Of a stretch of DNA of 6,131 nt, positions 1 to 6,131 are shown piece by piece. Made by a program: the position numbers and the translations under genes. The number at the start of each line of letters is the position of its first letter. Positions within the stretch are counted from its first letter, which is position 1. The notes beneath the pieces were generated by a model, which saw nothing but the letters and a program-made list of their open reading frames with translations, did no database searches and was not told the DNA's origin. The stretch lies in the NCBI GenBank assembly GCA_007135295.1, contig SLJD01000017.1, forward strand, positions 1-6,131, written 5' to 3'. This DNA comes from Phycisphaerales bacterium (GTDB taxonomy: Bacteria; Planctomycetota; Phycisphaerae; Phycisphaerales; SM1A02).

Positions 1-518
1 AGGCGATCGGTGGCCGGCCCCTCGACGCCCTGATCCACAACGCCAGTTCATACGACCCGTCGCCGTTCGGCTCCATCGCAGCCCAAGACGCCCTCCGGCA
101 TTACCGCGTTAACGCGCTGGCTCCCCTGCTTGGCACCCAATGCCTCGCCGATTCGCTGCGGCAGTCGACACTCCCCGGTGGCGGGGCGGTCGTGTGCTTC
201 AGCGATATTCATACGCTCGGTCGGCCGCGGCGTGATTTCGCGGCCTACGCCATGTCCAAGGCGGCGCTGAACCAGATGATCCACAGTCTCGCCCGGGACG
301 TCGCGCCGGACGTTCGGATCAACGGGATCGCCCCGGGGGTCATCGCCTGGCCGGACGGCACTGATCCGCAGGAACGGCAGGCCTACGAGCGCCGGACCCC
401 GCTGGAACGAAGCGGAACACCGGCCGACGCCGCCCGCCTCGCCCGCTGGCTGATCTTCGAAGCGCCCTTCATCACCGGCGAGATCATCCGCGTCGATGGC
501 GGCCGATGGCTCGTCTGA
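1..518 (+). CDS. Pteridine reductase-type SDR oxidoreductase, 3' part
   Basis: This is the C-terminal 171 residues of a short-chain dehydrogenase/reductase, read from base 3 in frame to the TGA at 516-518. The start and the N-terminal glycine-rich NAD(P)H-binding loop lie left of the window. Visible family features are the HNASSYDPSPFG segment (bases about 36-71, the NNAG-like strand), the catalytic Tyr at 246-248 and Lys at 258-260 (YAMSK), the RINGIAPG segment, and the end ITGEIIRVDGGRWLV. The serine of ordinary SDRs appears to be replaced by Asp (204-206, in CFSDIH). That Asp, with the NASS motif and the VDGGR tail, is typical of PTR1/FolM pteridine reductases, which reduce dihydrobiopterin- or dihydrofolate-type pterins with NADPH in the cytosol. 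Family membership is well supported. The actual substrate is inferred, and a generic SDR acting on another carbonyl remains possible. It converges on the TPR gene. Confidence 0.88.
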   Translation, partial: AIGGRPLDALIHNASSYDPSPFGSIAAQDALRHYRVNALAPLLGTQCLADSLRQSTLPGGGAVVCFSDIHTLGRPRRDFAAYAMSKAALNQMIHSLARDVAPDVRINGIAPGVIAWPDGTDPQERQAYERRTPLERSGTPADAARLARWLIFEAPFITGEIIRVDGGRWLV

Positions 519-539
519 CCCTCGTTCAGTCAGCTGAGT

Positions 540-1727
540 TCAATCAGCCGATTCACGAAGCGCCCGGCGGATTCGGCGATCGAGTTCTTCAAGTTCGTGA
601 TGGCCGTGTGCCTGCAACTCGGCAAGCCGGTGCAGGTCGTGGGCTTCCTCGGGCTCGCCGGCTTCAAGCCACGCGTCGGCGGCGTGCACGGCGGCCCGCC
701 AGTCGTTCTCGTAATACCGGAACCGCAAGGTCCACGCCCGGGCCGCCTGCTCGTGCTCGCCGAGTTGCGTGTACGCCCGGCCGAGTTCGTTCGCGACGGC
801 CTCGTCCGCCCGCTCCGCTTCGGGCAGTGATGAGAGCAGTTCAATGGTTCGATCCGGGTCGCCGCCGCGCCGATGGATCCGCGACTCCTGCACGCGCAGA
901 CCGAGGTCATCCGGCTCGATCTCACGGGCCTGGCGGATGTGCTCGGTCGCCTGCTCAATCTCGCCTTGTTCGAGCGCAACGCCGGCAAGCGACGCGTAGG
1001 CGTATGGCTCATCCGGGTCGATCGTCAGCACCCGCTCCAGCATCCGGTTGGCTTCATCCCAGCGTTCCTGCTGCATGTAAAGCTGCGCCAAATGCAGGGG
1101 ATACTGCGGGTGAACACTGTTTCGCTCCACCGCCGCTTCCATGTGGGTGATCGCATCATCGGTTCGCTCAGCCGCAATGGCCATCATTCCGGCGCTGTGG
1201 TGCAATCCGGCGGTCTCATCGTCGATCTCCAGGGCAGCGCGGTACTCATCGTGCGATGACTCAAAATACGGCCGGGCCTCGGCTTCGTTGCCTTCCCGGC
1301 GGGCACGCGAGCCGCGCAGAAAGTAGATCTGCGCCCGCATCTCCCGCGCAACGAGCACATCCGGGGCCTGCTCGATCAGCCGATCGAGAATCGTCTCGGC
1401 CTCGTCGAGCCGATCGGATCGAAGGTACTGCTCGGCGGAATCGACCGCCTGGTCGATGGCGTGCGGCGTCGGGCGGTCGGCGTCGTCACTGGATTCAGCG
1501 GTGTCCGGAGCAGGGGCATCGCCGCCGTTGTTCGGGCCGTCGCTGCACCCGGCCATAAAGGCCGCGAGCGCAAGAACGAGGATCGATGTCCCGGAACGGC
1601 TTACTGCCGCCGCACGTCCGTCGTGGCTCGTGCGGGCGCAATCCGTTTGCTGGAAACCGCGAGAGGCGGCGTGACAGAAGCGCCGGAAGGTGGCCCGGGC
1701 AATGTGCGGTGTGGTGTGTGCGGTCAT
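540..1727 (-). CDS. TPR-repeat lipoprotein
   Basis: A 395-residue protein predicted to be exported and lipid-anchored. A hydrophobic stretch (about residues 48-58, SILVLALAAFM) ends in the lipobox MAGC with Cys61 as the modified residue. An acidic, Pro/Asn-rich linker (about 62-90) follows. Residues about 91-380 are helical tetratricopeptide repeats with the usual W/L/G/Y/A/P spacing, for example QYPLHLAQLYMQQERWDEA and PYAYASLAGVALEQGEIEQA. I count roughly seven to eight units, the second enlarged by an Arg/Glu-rich insert near 140-155. TPRs are protein-binding scaffolds, and no catalytic domain is visible. The N-terminal region before the hydrophobic core is unusually long (about 45 residues, Arg-rich). 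No ATG, GTG or TTG lies between Met1 and that core, so ATG at 1725-1727 is the only conventional start. A purine-rich AGAGAAGG (1741-1748) lies 13 bases upstream. The gene is divergent from valS. Its partner and role are unknown; assembly or stability of an envelope complex is a guess. Confidence 0.87.
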   Translation of the reverse strand: MTAHTTPHIARATFRRFCHAASRGFQQTDCARTSHDGRAAAVSRSGTSILVLALAAFMAGCSDGPNNGGDAPAPDTAESSDDADRPTPHAIDQAVDSAEQYLRSDRLDEAETILDRLIEQAPDVLVAREMRAQIYFLRGSRARREGNEAEARPYFESSHDEYRAALEIDDETAGLHHSAGMMAIAAERTDDAITHMEAAVERNSVHPQYPLHLAQLYMQQERWDEANRMLERVLTIDPDEPYAYASLAGVALEQGEIEQATEHIRQAREIEPDDLGLRVQESRIHRRGGDPDRTIELLSSLPEAERADEAVANELGRAYTQLGEHEQAARAWTLRFRYYENDWRAAVHAADAWLEAGEPEEAHDLHRLAELQAHGHHELEELDRRIRRALRESAD

Positions 1728-1740
1728 CGGCGATTCGCTG

Positions 1741-1748
1741 CCTTCTCT
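1741..1748 (-). promoter_or_regulatory. Possible ribosome binding site of the TPR lipoprotein
   Basis: On the minus strand this reads AGAGAAGG, a partial Shine-Dalgarno match 13 bases upstream of the ATG at 1727. The spacing is longer than usual, so the call is tentative. Confidence 0.3.
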
Positions 1749-1764
1749 CTTGATTGGGGGGACT

Positions 1765-1774
1765 TGATTATCAT
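1765..1774. promoter_or_regulatory. AT-rich island with candidate divergent -10 elements
   Basis: The 56-base gap between the divergent start codons (1728-1783) contains one AT-rich patch, TGATTATCAT, in otherwise GC-rich DNA. On the plus strand TATCAT (1769-1774) matches the sigma-70 -10 consensus at 5 of 6 positions. On the minus strand GATAAT (1767-1772) also matches at 5 of 6. The core TGAT-T-ATCA is a small inverted repeat and could instead be an operator half-site pair. No convincing -35 box is seen at proper spacing in either direction: TTGATT at 1750-1755 is only 13 bases from the plus -10. Divergent promoters are expected in so short a gap, but these exact boxes are inferred. Confidence 0.28.
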
Positions 1775-1787
1775 GCAGATCCCATGA
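1773..1787 (+). other. Possible 4-codon leader mini-ORF before valS
   Basis: An ATG at 1773 opens a four-codon frame (Met-Gln-Ile-Pro) that stops with TGA at 1785-1787. The stop overlaps the valS start in an ATGA arrangement typical of translational coupling. The G-run GGGGGGA (1756-1762) lies 10 bases upstream of this ATG, a better distance than its 21 bases to the valS ATG. It could let ribosomes load and reinitiate on valS. It may equally be chance, since such short frames are common. It also conflicts with use of the TATCAT -10 box, which would start transcription downstream of it. Confidence 0.2.
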
Positions 1788-4700
1788 CGACCCAGACGCT
1801 TGCCAAATCGTACGCCCCCGCGGAAGCCGAGCCGGAAATCAGCCGCCGCTGGGAACAGGCCCGGGCCTTTCACGCCGAGCCGGCCGCCTCCGGCACCCCT
1901 TATTCCGTGCTGATCCCTCCGCCGAACGTCACGGCGGCCCTGCACCTCGGCCATGCTCTGAACAACACGCTTCAGGATGTGCTCGTTCGCGTCCACCGCA
2001 TGCGCGGTTGCAACACCCTGTGGATGCCCGGCACGGACCATGCCGGCATCGCCACGCAGACCGTCGTCGACAAGCGGCTCAAAGCCGAGGGCCAGCCGTC
2101 CCTGATCGACTACAAGAAGCTCGAAGCCGAGGGGCAGAGCGGCCGCGAGCAGTTTATCGAGAAGGTCCAGGCGTGGAAGGACGAGTATGAAGCAACGATT
2201 ATCGACCAGCTCAAGGCGATGGGCTGCTCGTGCGATTTCGAGCGCACCCGCTTCACCATGGACGAGATGTGCGCCAAAGCCGTCCGCGAGGCCTTCTTCC
2301 GCCTGTTCCGCGACGGGCTGATCTACCGCGGCAAGCGGCTGGTGAACTGGGACCCCGTTACGCAGACCGCTCTCGCGGACGATGAAGTCGAAATGGAAGA
2401 AGTCGACGGGTTCTTCTGGTACCTGCGGTATCCGCTCGTCCATCCGCCGAAGAACCCCGACGATCCGTATGACTGCGAGGAAGTTACCTGGTCCGAACTC
2501 GCCACACGCGGCTACCCCGGCGCTGATCAGCACCCCGATGAACAGACCGCGTGGGTAACGGTCGCGACGACGCGGCCGGAGACATACCTGGGCGACACCG
2601 GGGTGGCGGTGCATCCCGACGACCCGCGGGCCAAACCGCTGCGCGGCCTGATGGCGCAATTGCCGATCGTCGGCCGCGTCATCCCGATCGTGGAGGATGA
2701 CTACGTCGTTCGGCCCGATCCCGAGTCATCCGACCCCAAGGCCCAGTACGCGAGCGGGTTTCTCAAGGTCACCCCCGCGCACGATCAGAACGACTGGGAG
2801 ATCGGCCAGCGACACGGCCTGAAGGTCATCAACGTCATGGCTCCGGACGCGTCGATCAGCGATCAACACGGCTGGTCGCCGGAGGATGTCGGCGACGCGC
2901 GCATCTTCATCGGCAAGTCGCGCGAGGAGGCCCGCCAACTGGTCGTCAAGGAGTTCGAAGCCCGCGGCCTGCTTGAAGCGACGGAACCATACCGCCACAG
3001 CGTCGGCCACAGCTATCGCAGCCACGTCCCGATCGAGCCGTACCTGAGCGACCAGTGGTACGTGAAGGTCACGGATGACTCAATGAAGGGTGAGGCCCTG
3101 CGCGCGCTTGTCGACGATCAGTTCGACGGTAACAAGCCGCTCAGTGAAGGTGAGAAGCCACAAGAGAAAGGTGGCACGGGTGATGGTAAACTGCGGTTCT
3201 ATCCCGGCCGCTACGCCAAGATGTATCAGTCCTGGCATGAGAATATCCGCGACTGGTGCATCAGCCGCCAACTCTGGTGGGGCCATCGGATACCGGTGTG
3301 GTCAGGCCGGCGCTCTGACGACTCAGAGCCCCAGGGTTGGAATCCATCGAAGACCGATGACCGCGCCGCTTCCCACGTCGTCGGCGACATCGAACATGTC
3401 TGCGTTCGTGACGAGAACGACCACGAACTCGTCCAGGAACTTCAAGCTGCGGGCTACAGCCAAGACCCCGACGTCCTCGACACGTGGTTCTCCTCCGCTC
3501 TCTGGCCGCTGTCGACCATGGGCTGGCCGGAGCCGGAGGCGTATCCCGAGACGCAGGGCCTGCTCGACACGTTCAACCCGACCTCCGTCCTCTGCACGGC
3601 ACGCGACATCATCACGCTGTGGGTCTCGCGCATGGTCATGTTCAATCGCTACTTCCGCGACGGCGCCGTCCCCTTCCGCCACGTCTACATCCACCCGATG
3701 ATCCAGGACGGCCACGGCCAGCGGATGAGCAAATCGCTCGGCAACGGCGTCGACCCGCGCGACATCATCGGCACACACGGCGCTGACGCGCTGCGCTACA
3801 CGCTGACGCAGATGGCGACGACGACGCAGGACGTGCGGCTTCCGCTCGATCTCGTGTGCCCGAACACCGGCGAAACGTTCACGCCGAAAACCGTCACCAC
3901 CCCCGCCGGCCATACCGTGCCCGCGCCGATCCAGACATGTCCGAGCGACCCGAACAAGAAAATGGTCACGGCGTACGGCGTCGCGTCCGGCCAGGCCGAG
4001 CCATCCGGTGAGATGCCCCTTGCCGTCAACGCCTCGCAGAAGTTCGACCTCGGCCGCAATTTCTGCAACAAACTGTGGAACGCGACGCGATTCGCGCTCG
4101 GCACCATCACCGACCAGGCGACGCCTGCTGAACGCGTGACGTTCGCCGATCTGTCTCTGATCGACCGGTGGATGTTCACACGGCTGTGGACGACGCTCGG
4201 CGAAGTCGATGCGGCCATCGGCGATTACCAGTTCAATGTCTATGCAGAGTCGATGTACGACCTGATCTGGCGGGACTTTTGCGACTGGTATCTCGAAGGC
4301 ATCAAGCCGACCGTGAAAAGCGACCCCGCCCAGCAGCAGGCGTTGCTGACGATTCTGGATGCGATGATGCGGATGCTGCACCCGATCTGCCCGTTCGTCA
4401 CCGAGACGCTCTGGCCCCATGTGCAATCAGCCCAGTCATCCGGCCGGGCCGGGCTGCGCGAGTTCGATCTTCCCGAGTCGGAGCTGTGCGCGACGGCCCG
4501 GTGGCCGCGTGTGCCGGAATCTTTCGATGCGAAGCAGGCGTCGGCCGAGGCGAGCGAGTTCGAGCGGCTGCGCGTGCTGGTCAACGCGGTGCGGCAGGTC
4601 CGTTCCGAGCACCGCACCCCGCCGAAGCAGAAGATTCGCCTGCACGTTCCCGAACCCACGCGTCAACTGATCGAACACGCTTCCGAGGCGGTTCACACGC

Positions 4701-5011
4701 TCGCGGGGCTGGAAGCGGTTGAGTCCAATGAAAGTCGCCCTGATGACGCGATCGTGTTCACTTTTGAAGGTGACGAACACGCGGTCAGCGGCCTGTCAGC
4801 GCATCTCGACCGGGAGTCGGAGCGCAAGCGGATCGAGAAAACCATTGCCGATCTTGAAACACAGGTCGCGTCGCTGCGCAAGCGGCTGGACAACCCCGGC
4901 TACGTGAATAAAGCCCCCGCGCACCTGGTTGAGGAAACACGCAGTCAGCTTCAGCAGGCCGAAGCCGATCTGGAAACCGCACGCCGGGCCCTACAATCGC
5001 TCGAGTCCTGA
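1784..5011 (+). CDS. valS: Valine--tRNA ligase (ValRS)
   Basis: Cytosolic class I aminoacyl-tRNA synthetase that charges tRNA-Val with valine using ATP and hydrolyses mischarged Thr-tRNA. It has 1075 residues from this ATG, longer than the roughly 880-950 usual in bacteria. Domains in order: Rossmann fold with PPNVTAALHLGHALNN (HIGH box = HLGH, residues 54-57); CP1 editing domain with VATTRPET (260-267) and LKVTPAHDQNDWEIG; GHSYRSHVPIEPYLSDQWYVK; NIRDWCISRQLWWGHRIP (487-504); DVLDTWFSSALWP (563-575); the KMSKS loop as RMSKS (647-651); anticodon-binding helices from about 794; and the C-terminal ValRS coiled-coil arm (about 1008-1075). The PPNVT box and C-terminal arm separate it from IleRS and LeuRS. 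Extra length lies in an insertion at about 690-755, between the KMSKS loop and NFCNKLWNATRF, and in charged inserts near 447-470 and 506-540. ATG 1784 fits the family N-terminus (LAKSYAPAEAEPEISRRWE). A TTG at 1754 would add ten unconvincing residues. No close Shine-Dalgarno is present. Confidence 0.97.
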   Translation: MTTQTLAKSYAPAEAEPEISRRWEQARAFHAEPAASGTPYSVLIPPPNVTAALHLGHALNNTLQDVLVRVHRMRGCNTLWMPGTDHAGIATQTVVDKRLKAEGQPSLIDYKKLEAEGQSGREQFIEKVQAWKDEYEATIIDQLKAMGCSCDFERTRFTMDEMCAKAVREAFFRLFRDGLIYRGKRLVNWDPVTQTALADDEVEMEEVDGFFWYLRYPLVHPPKNPDDPYDCEEVTWSELATRGYPGADQHPDEQTAWVTVATTRPETYLGDTGVAVHPDDPRAKPLRGLMAQLPIVGRVIPIVEDDYVVRPDPESSDPKAQYASGFLKVTPAHDQNDWEIGQRHGLKVINVMAPDASISDQHGWSPEDVGDARIFIGKSREEARQLVVKEFEARGLLEATEPYRHSVGHSYRSHVPIEPYLSDQWYVKVTDDSMKGEALRALVDDQFDGNKPLSEGEKPQEKGGTGDGKLRFYPGRYAKMYQSWHENIRDWCISRQLWWGHRIPVWSGRRSDDSEPQGWNPSKTDDRAASHVVGDIEHVCVRDENDHELVQELQAAGYSQDPDVLDTWFSSALWPLSTMGWPEPEAYPETQGLLDTFNPTSVLCTARDIITLWVSRMVMFNRYFRDGAVPFRHVYIHPMIQDGHGQRMSKSLGNGVDPRDIIGTHGADALRYTLTQMATTTQDVRLPLDLVCPNTGETFTPKTVTTPAGHTVPAPIQTCPSDPNKKMVTAYGVASGQAEPSGEMPLAVNASQKFDLGRNFCNKLWNATRFALGTITDQATPAERVTFADLSLIDRWMFTRLWTTLGEVDAAIGDYQFNVYAESMYDLIWRDFCDWYLEGIKPTVKSDPAQQQALLTILDAMMRMLHPICPFVTETLWPHVQSAQSSGRAGLREFDLPESELCATARWPRVPESFDAKQASAEASEFERLRVLVNAVRQVRSEHRTPPKQKIRLHVPEPTRQLIEHASEAVHTLAGLEAVESNESRPDDAIVFTFEGDEHAVSGLSAHLDRESERKRIEKTIADLETQVASLRKRLDNPGYVNKAPAHLVEETRSQLQQAEADLETARRALQSLES

Positions 5012-5029
5012 AAAGCCATCTCCGCGCCG

Positions 5030-5063
5030 TCAGGCGGCCAGCCGGCCGTCGGAGGACGCCTGA
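5030..5063 (+). repeat. Inverted repeat in the valS-lipoprotein gap
   Basis: TCAGGCG (5030-5036) and CGCCTGA (5057-5063) are perfect 7-base inverted arms around a 20-base GC-rich loop, which itself contains GGCC-AGCC-GGCC. No T-run follows, so it is not a classical intrinsic terminator. Its right arm reaches into the first bases of the ribosome binding site of the next gene. It could be a weak attenuating hairpin or mRNA-processing structure, or chance in GC-rich sequence. Confidence 0.3.
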
Positions 5064-5067
5064 GGAA
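5061..5067 (+). promoter_or_regulatory. Ribosome binding site of the metalloprotease lipoprotein
   Basis: TGAGGAA sits five bases before the ATG at 5073, a good Shine-Dalgarno match at workable spacing. It decides the start of this gene and contrasts with valS, which has none. A second purine run, GGAGGA (5051-5056), lies further upstream. Confidence 0.6.
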
Positions 5068-5072
5068 CCCCG

Positions 5073-6131
5073 ATGATCGCGCCGCTTCAACGAGTCACAT
5101 CCATCGCTTGGGGTCTGGTGGCCCTGATGATTCTGGCAGTGTTCGCGGCAGGGTGTGCGGGTACGGGCCGGGCCGACGACTCATCACCGTCCAGCCGGGC
5201 AGCGACCAAAACGTCGGAAGTCTGCCTTCACGGCGAACCGGGCGATGTGCGGGCCGGGCTGGTGACGAGTGAGCCATGGCGGTATGAAAGTTCGGACGGC
5301 TGGCTGCTCACCACGCCGAACTATGAAATTTTTACAACGATGCGCAATCCGCGGTTCCATGAGATGCTGCCGGAGTTCATGGAAACCGCGATCACGCATT
5401 ACACGTCGGCACTCGGCGACCTGCCGGCTCCCGATCAGCCGATGCAGACGTACCTGTTCCGCGCCCGGCAGGACTGGGAAGCCAAGACGCGCGAACTGCT
5501 TCCCCGGCAGGCCGAGACATACCTGCGGCTCGGACGCGGCGGTTTTGCCACGCAGGGCAAGGCGATTCTGTATCTCATCGACCGGTACGGGTACAGCGAC
5601 ACGCTCGCGATCACTGCGCACGAGGGCTGGCATCAGTACACACAGACCATGTTCAGCCACCAGTTGCCGATCTGGCTCGAAGAAGGTATCGCGACGTACA
5701 TGGAGGGCCTGCACCGCGACCGGCGGTCCGGCGAGATCACGTTCCAGCCCTGGCGCAACACCGAGCGGTACTACGCGCTGCGTCGAGCCCACCGCGATGG
5801 AACACTCATCCCCATCGAGGATCTGCTGTCCCGCTCGCCGCAATCGTTTCTGGAGGAAGGCCGTGGCCGGTTGCTGACGTACTACGCGCAGGTCTGGGCG
5901 TTGACGCACTTTCTTCATGAAGGCGAAGGCGGCCGGTACGCGGACGGTCTGGAAGAGGTGCTGCAGGATGCAGCCGATGGACGGATGGCCGGCCGCATCG
6001 CCCAGGCGGTGAACCGGCAAAGCGAACGAGTCCGGAACATGGCTGTCACCGCCCGGACCGGACCGTGGATTATTCCGGCGTATTTCATTCGCGATCTCGA
6101 AGCGTTTGAACGCCAGTACGTTGATTTCATC
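5073..6131 (+). CDS. Lipoprotein zinc metalloprotease, DUF1570/peptidase-MA-like, 5' part
   Basis: An open frame of 353 codons runs from ATG 5073 to the right edge without a stop; the 3' end is missing. Residues 1-28 form a lipoprotein signal: a short leader with Arg7, a hydrophobic core (about 10-26), and the lipobox AAGC with Cys28. A Ser/Thr-rich linker follows. The domain begins near TPNYEIFTTM (the usual entry strand of DUF1570-type proteins). At 183-187 it carries HEGWH, a perfect HExxH zinc motif with Glu184 as the likely catalytic base. Seventeen residues later comes LPIWLEEGIATYMEG, in which Glu204 is the expected third zinc ligand of gluzincins. A helical part (YYAQVWALTHFLHEGEGGRYADGLEEVL) continues as in DUF1570 proteins, which are abundant in Planctomycetota. 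The protein is probably anchored in the envelope facing the periplasm. Its substrate is unknown. It lies 61 bases after valS on the same strand and may share its transcript. Family-level assignment is from motifs only. Confidence 0.85.
   Translation, partial: MIAPLQRVTSIAWGLVALMILAVFAAGCAGTGRADDSSPSSRAATKTSEVCLHGEPGDVRAGLVTSEPWRYESSDGWLLTTPNYEIFTTMRNPRFHEMLPEFMETAITHYTSALGDLPAPDQPMQTYLFRARQDWEAKTRELLPRQAETYLRLGRGGFATQGKAILYLIDRYGYSDTLAITAHEGWHQYTQTMFSHQLPIWLEEGIATYMEGLHRDRRSGEITFQPWRNTERYYALRRAHRDGTLIPIEDLLSRSPQSFLEEGRGRLLTYYAQVWALTHFLHEGEGGRYADGLEEVLQDAADGRMAGRIAQAVNRQSERVRNMAVTARTGPWIIPAYFIRDLEAFERQYVDFI

Noticed and set aside
525..540. Small hairpin TTCAG-TCAG-CTGAG between the convergent stop codons as a shared terminator
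   Set aside because: The stem is only five pairs with one G-T wobble and is followed by just two T residues. It is too weak to call a terminator, although the convergent junction makes one plausible.
1754..1783. TTG start adding ten residues to ValRS
   Set aside because: The added residues (MGGLDYHADP) do not resemble a ValRS N-terminus, the TTG lacks an upstream Shine-Dalgarno, and it would leave little room for a promoter.
1724..2659. Long minus-strand open frame (311 codons) opposite the start of valS
   Set aside because: It lies antisense to a certain gene with strong catalytic motifs. Its protein has no recognisable domain and is explained by GC-rich third positions of valS.
3323..4426. 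Long minus-strand open frame (367 codons) opposite the middle of valS
   Set aside because: Antisense shadow of ValRS: Arg/Val/Asp-rich composition with no motif and no ribosome binding site that I could support.
5184..6020. Minus-strand open frame (278 codons) opposite the metalloprotease
   Set aside because: The plus strand encodes a lipoprotein signal, HEGWH and WLEEG in one frame, so the antisense frame is a shadow.
1..6131. tRNA or rRNA genes, CRISPR arrays, insertion sequences, riboswitch or T-box ahead of valS
   Set aside because: Nothing of the kind was seen. The gap before valS (56 bases) is too short for a T-box leader, and no repeated or transposase-like sequence was found.

Overview
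This is a GC-rich bacterial chromosomal window with four protein genes and almost no non-coding space. Long antisense open frames are common, as expected at this base composition. The gene set suggests a member of the Planctomycetota, possibly Phycisphaerae-like: a lipoprotein metalloprotease of the DUF1570/peptidase-MA type, an enlarged valyl-tRNA synthetase, a lipoprotein with a very long positively charged leader, and starts with weak or absent Shine-Dalgarno sequences. This assignment is inferred from protein style; no rRNA or other marker is present.

Layout: positions 1-518 (+) hold the 3' part of a short-chain dehydrogenase of the pteridine reductase (PTR1/FolM) type. It converges on a tetratricopeptide-repeat lipoprotein on the minus strand (540-1727), with 21 bases between the two stop codons. 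The TPR lipoprotein is divergent from valS (1784-5011, +). The 56-base gap between their start codons must hold much of the control for both and contains an AT-rich island with candidate -10 elements in each direction. After valS and a 61-base gap with a good ribosome binding site, a lipoprotein with an HExxH zinc-protease motif starts at 5073 and runs off the right edge.

How the genes relate: valS is a housekeeping translation gene. The two lipoproteins are probably envelope proteins and the pteridine reductase is a cytosolic redox enzyme. Nothing in the sequence ties the four into one pathway. The metalloprotease may be read from the valS transcript.

I found no new defence, mobile or RNA system. 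The points most worth a second look are a lineage-type insertion in ValRS between the KMSKS loop and the anticodon-binding domain, the unusual start region of valS (no close Shine-Dalgarno, a 4-codon mini-ORF ending in an ATGA overlap, and a -10-like box close enough to imply a near-leaderless mRNA), and the metalloprotease lipoprotein of unknown substrate.
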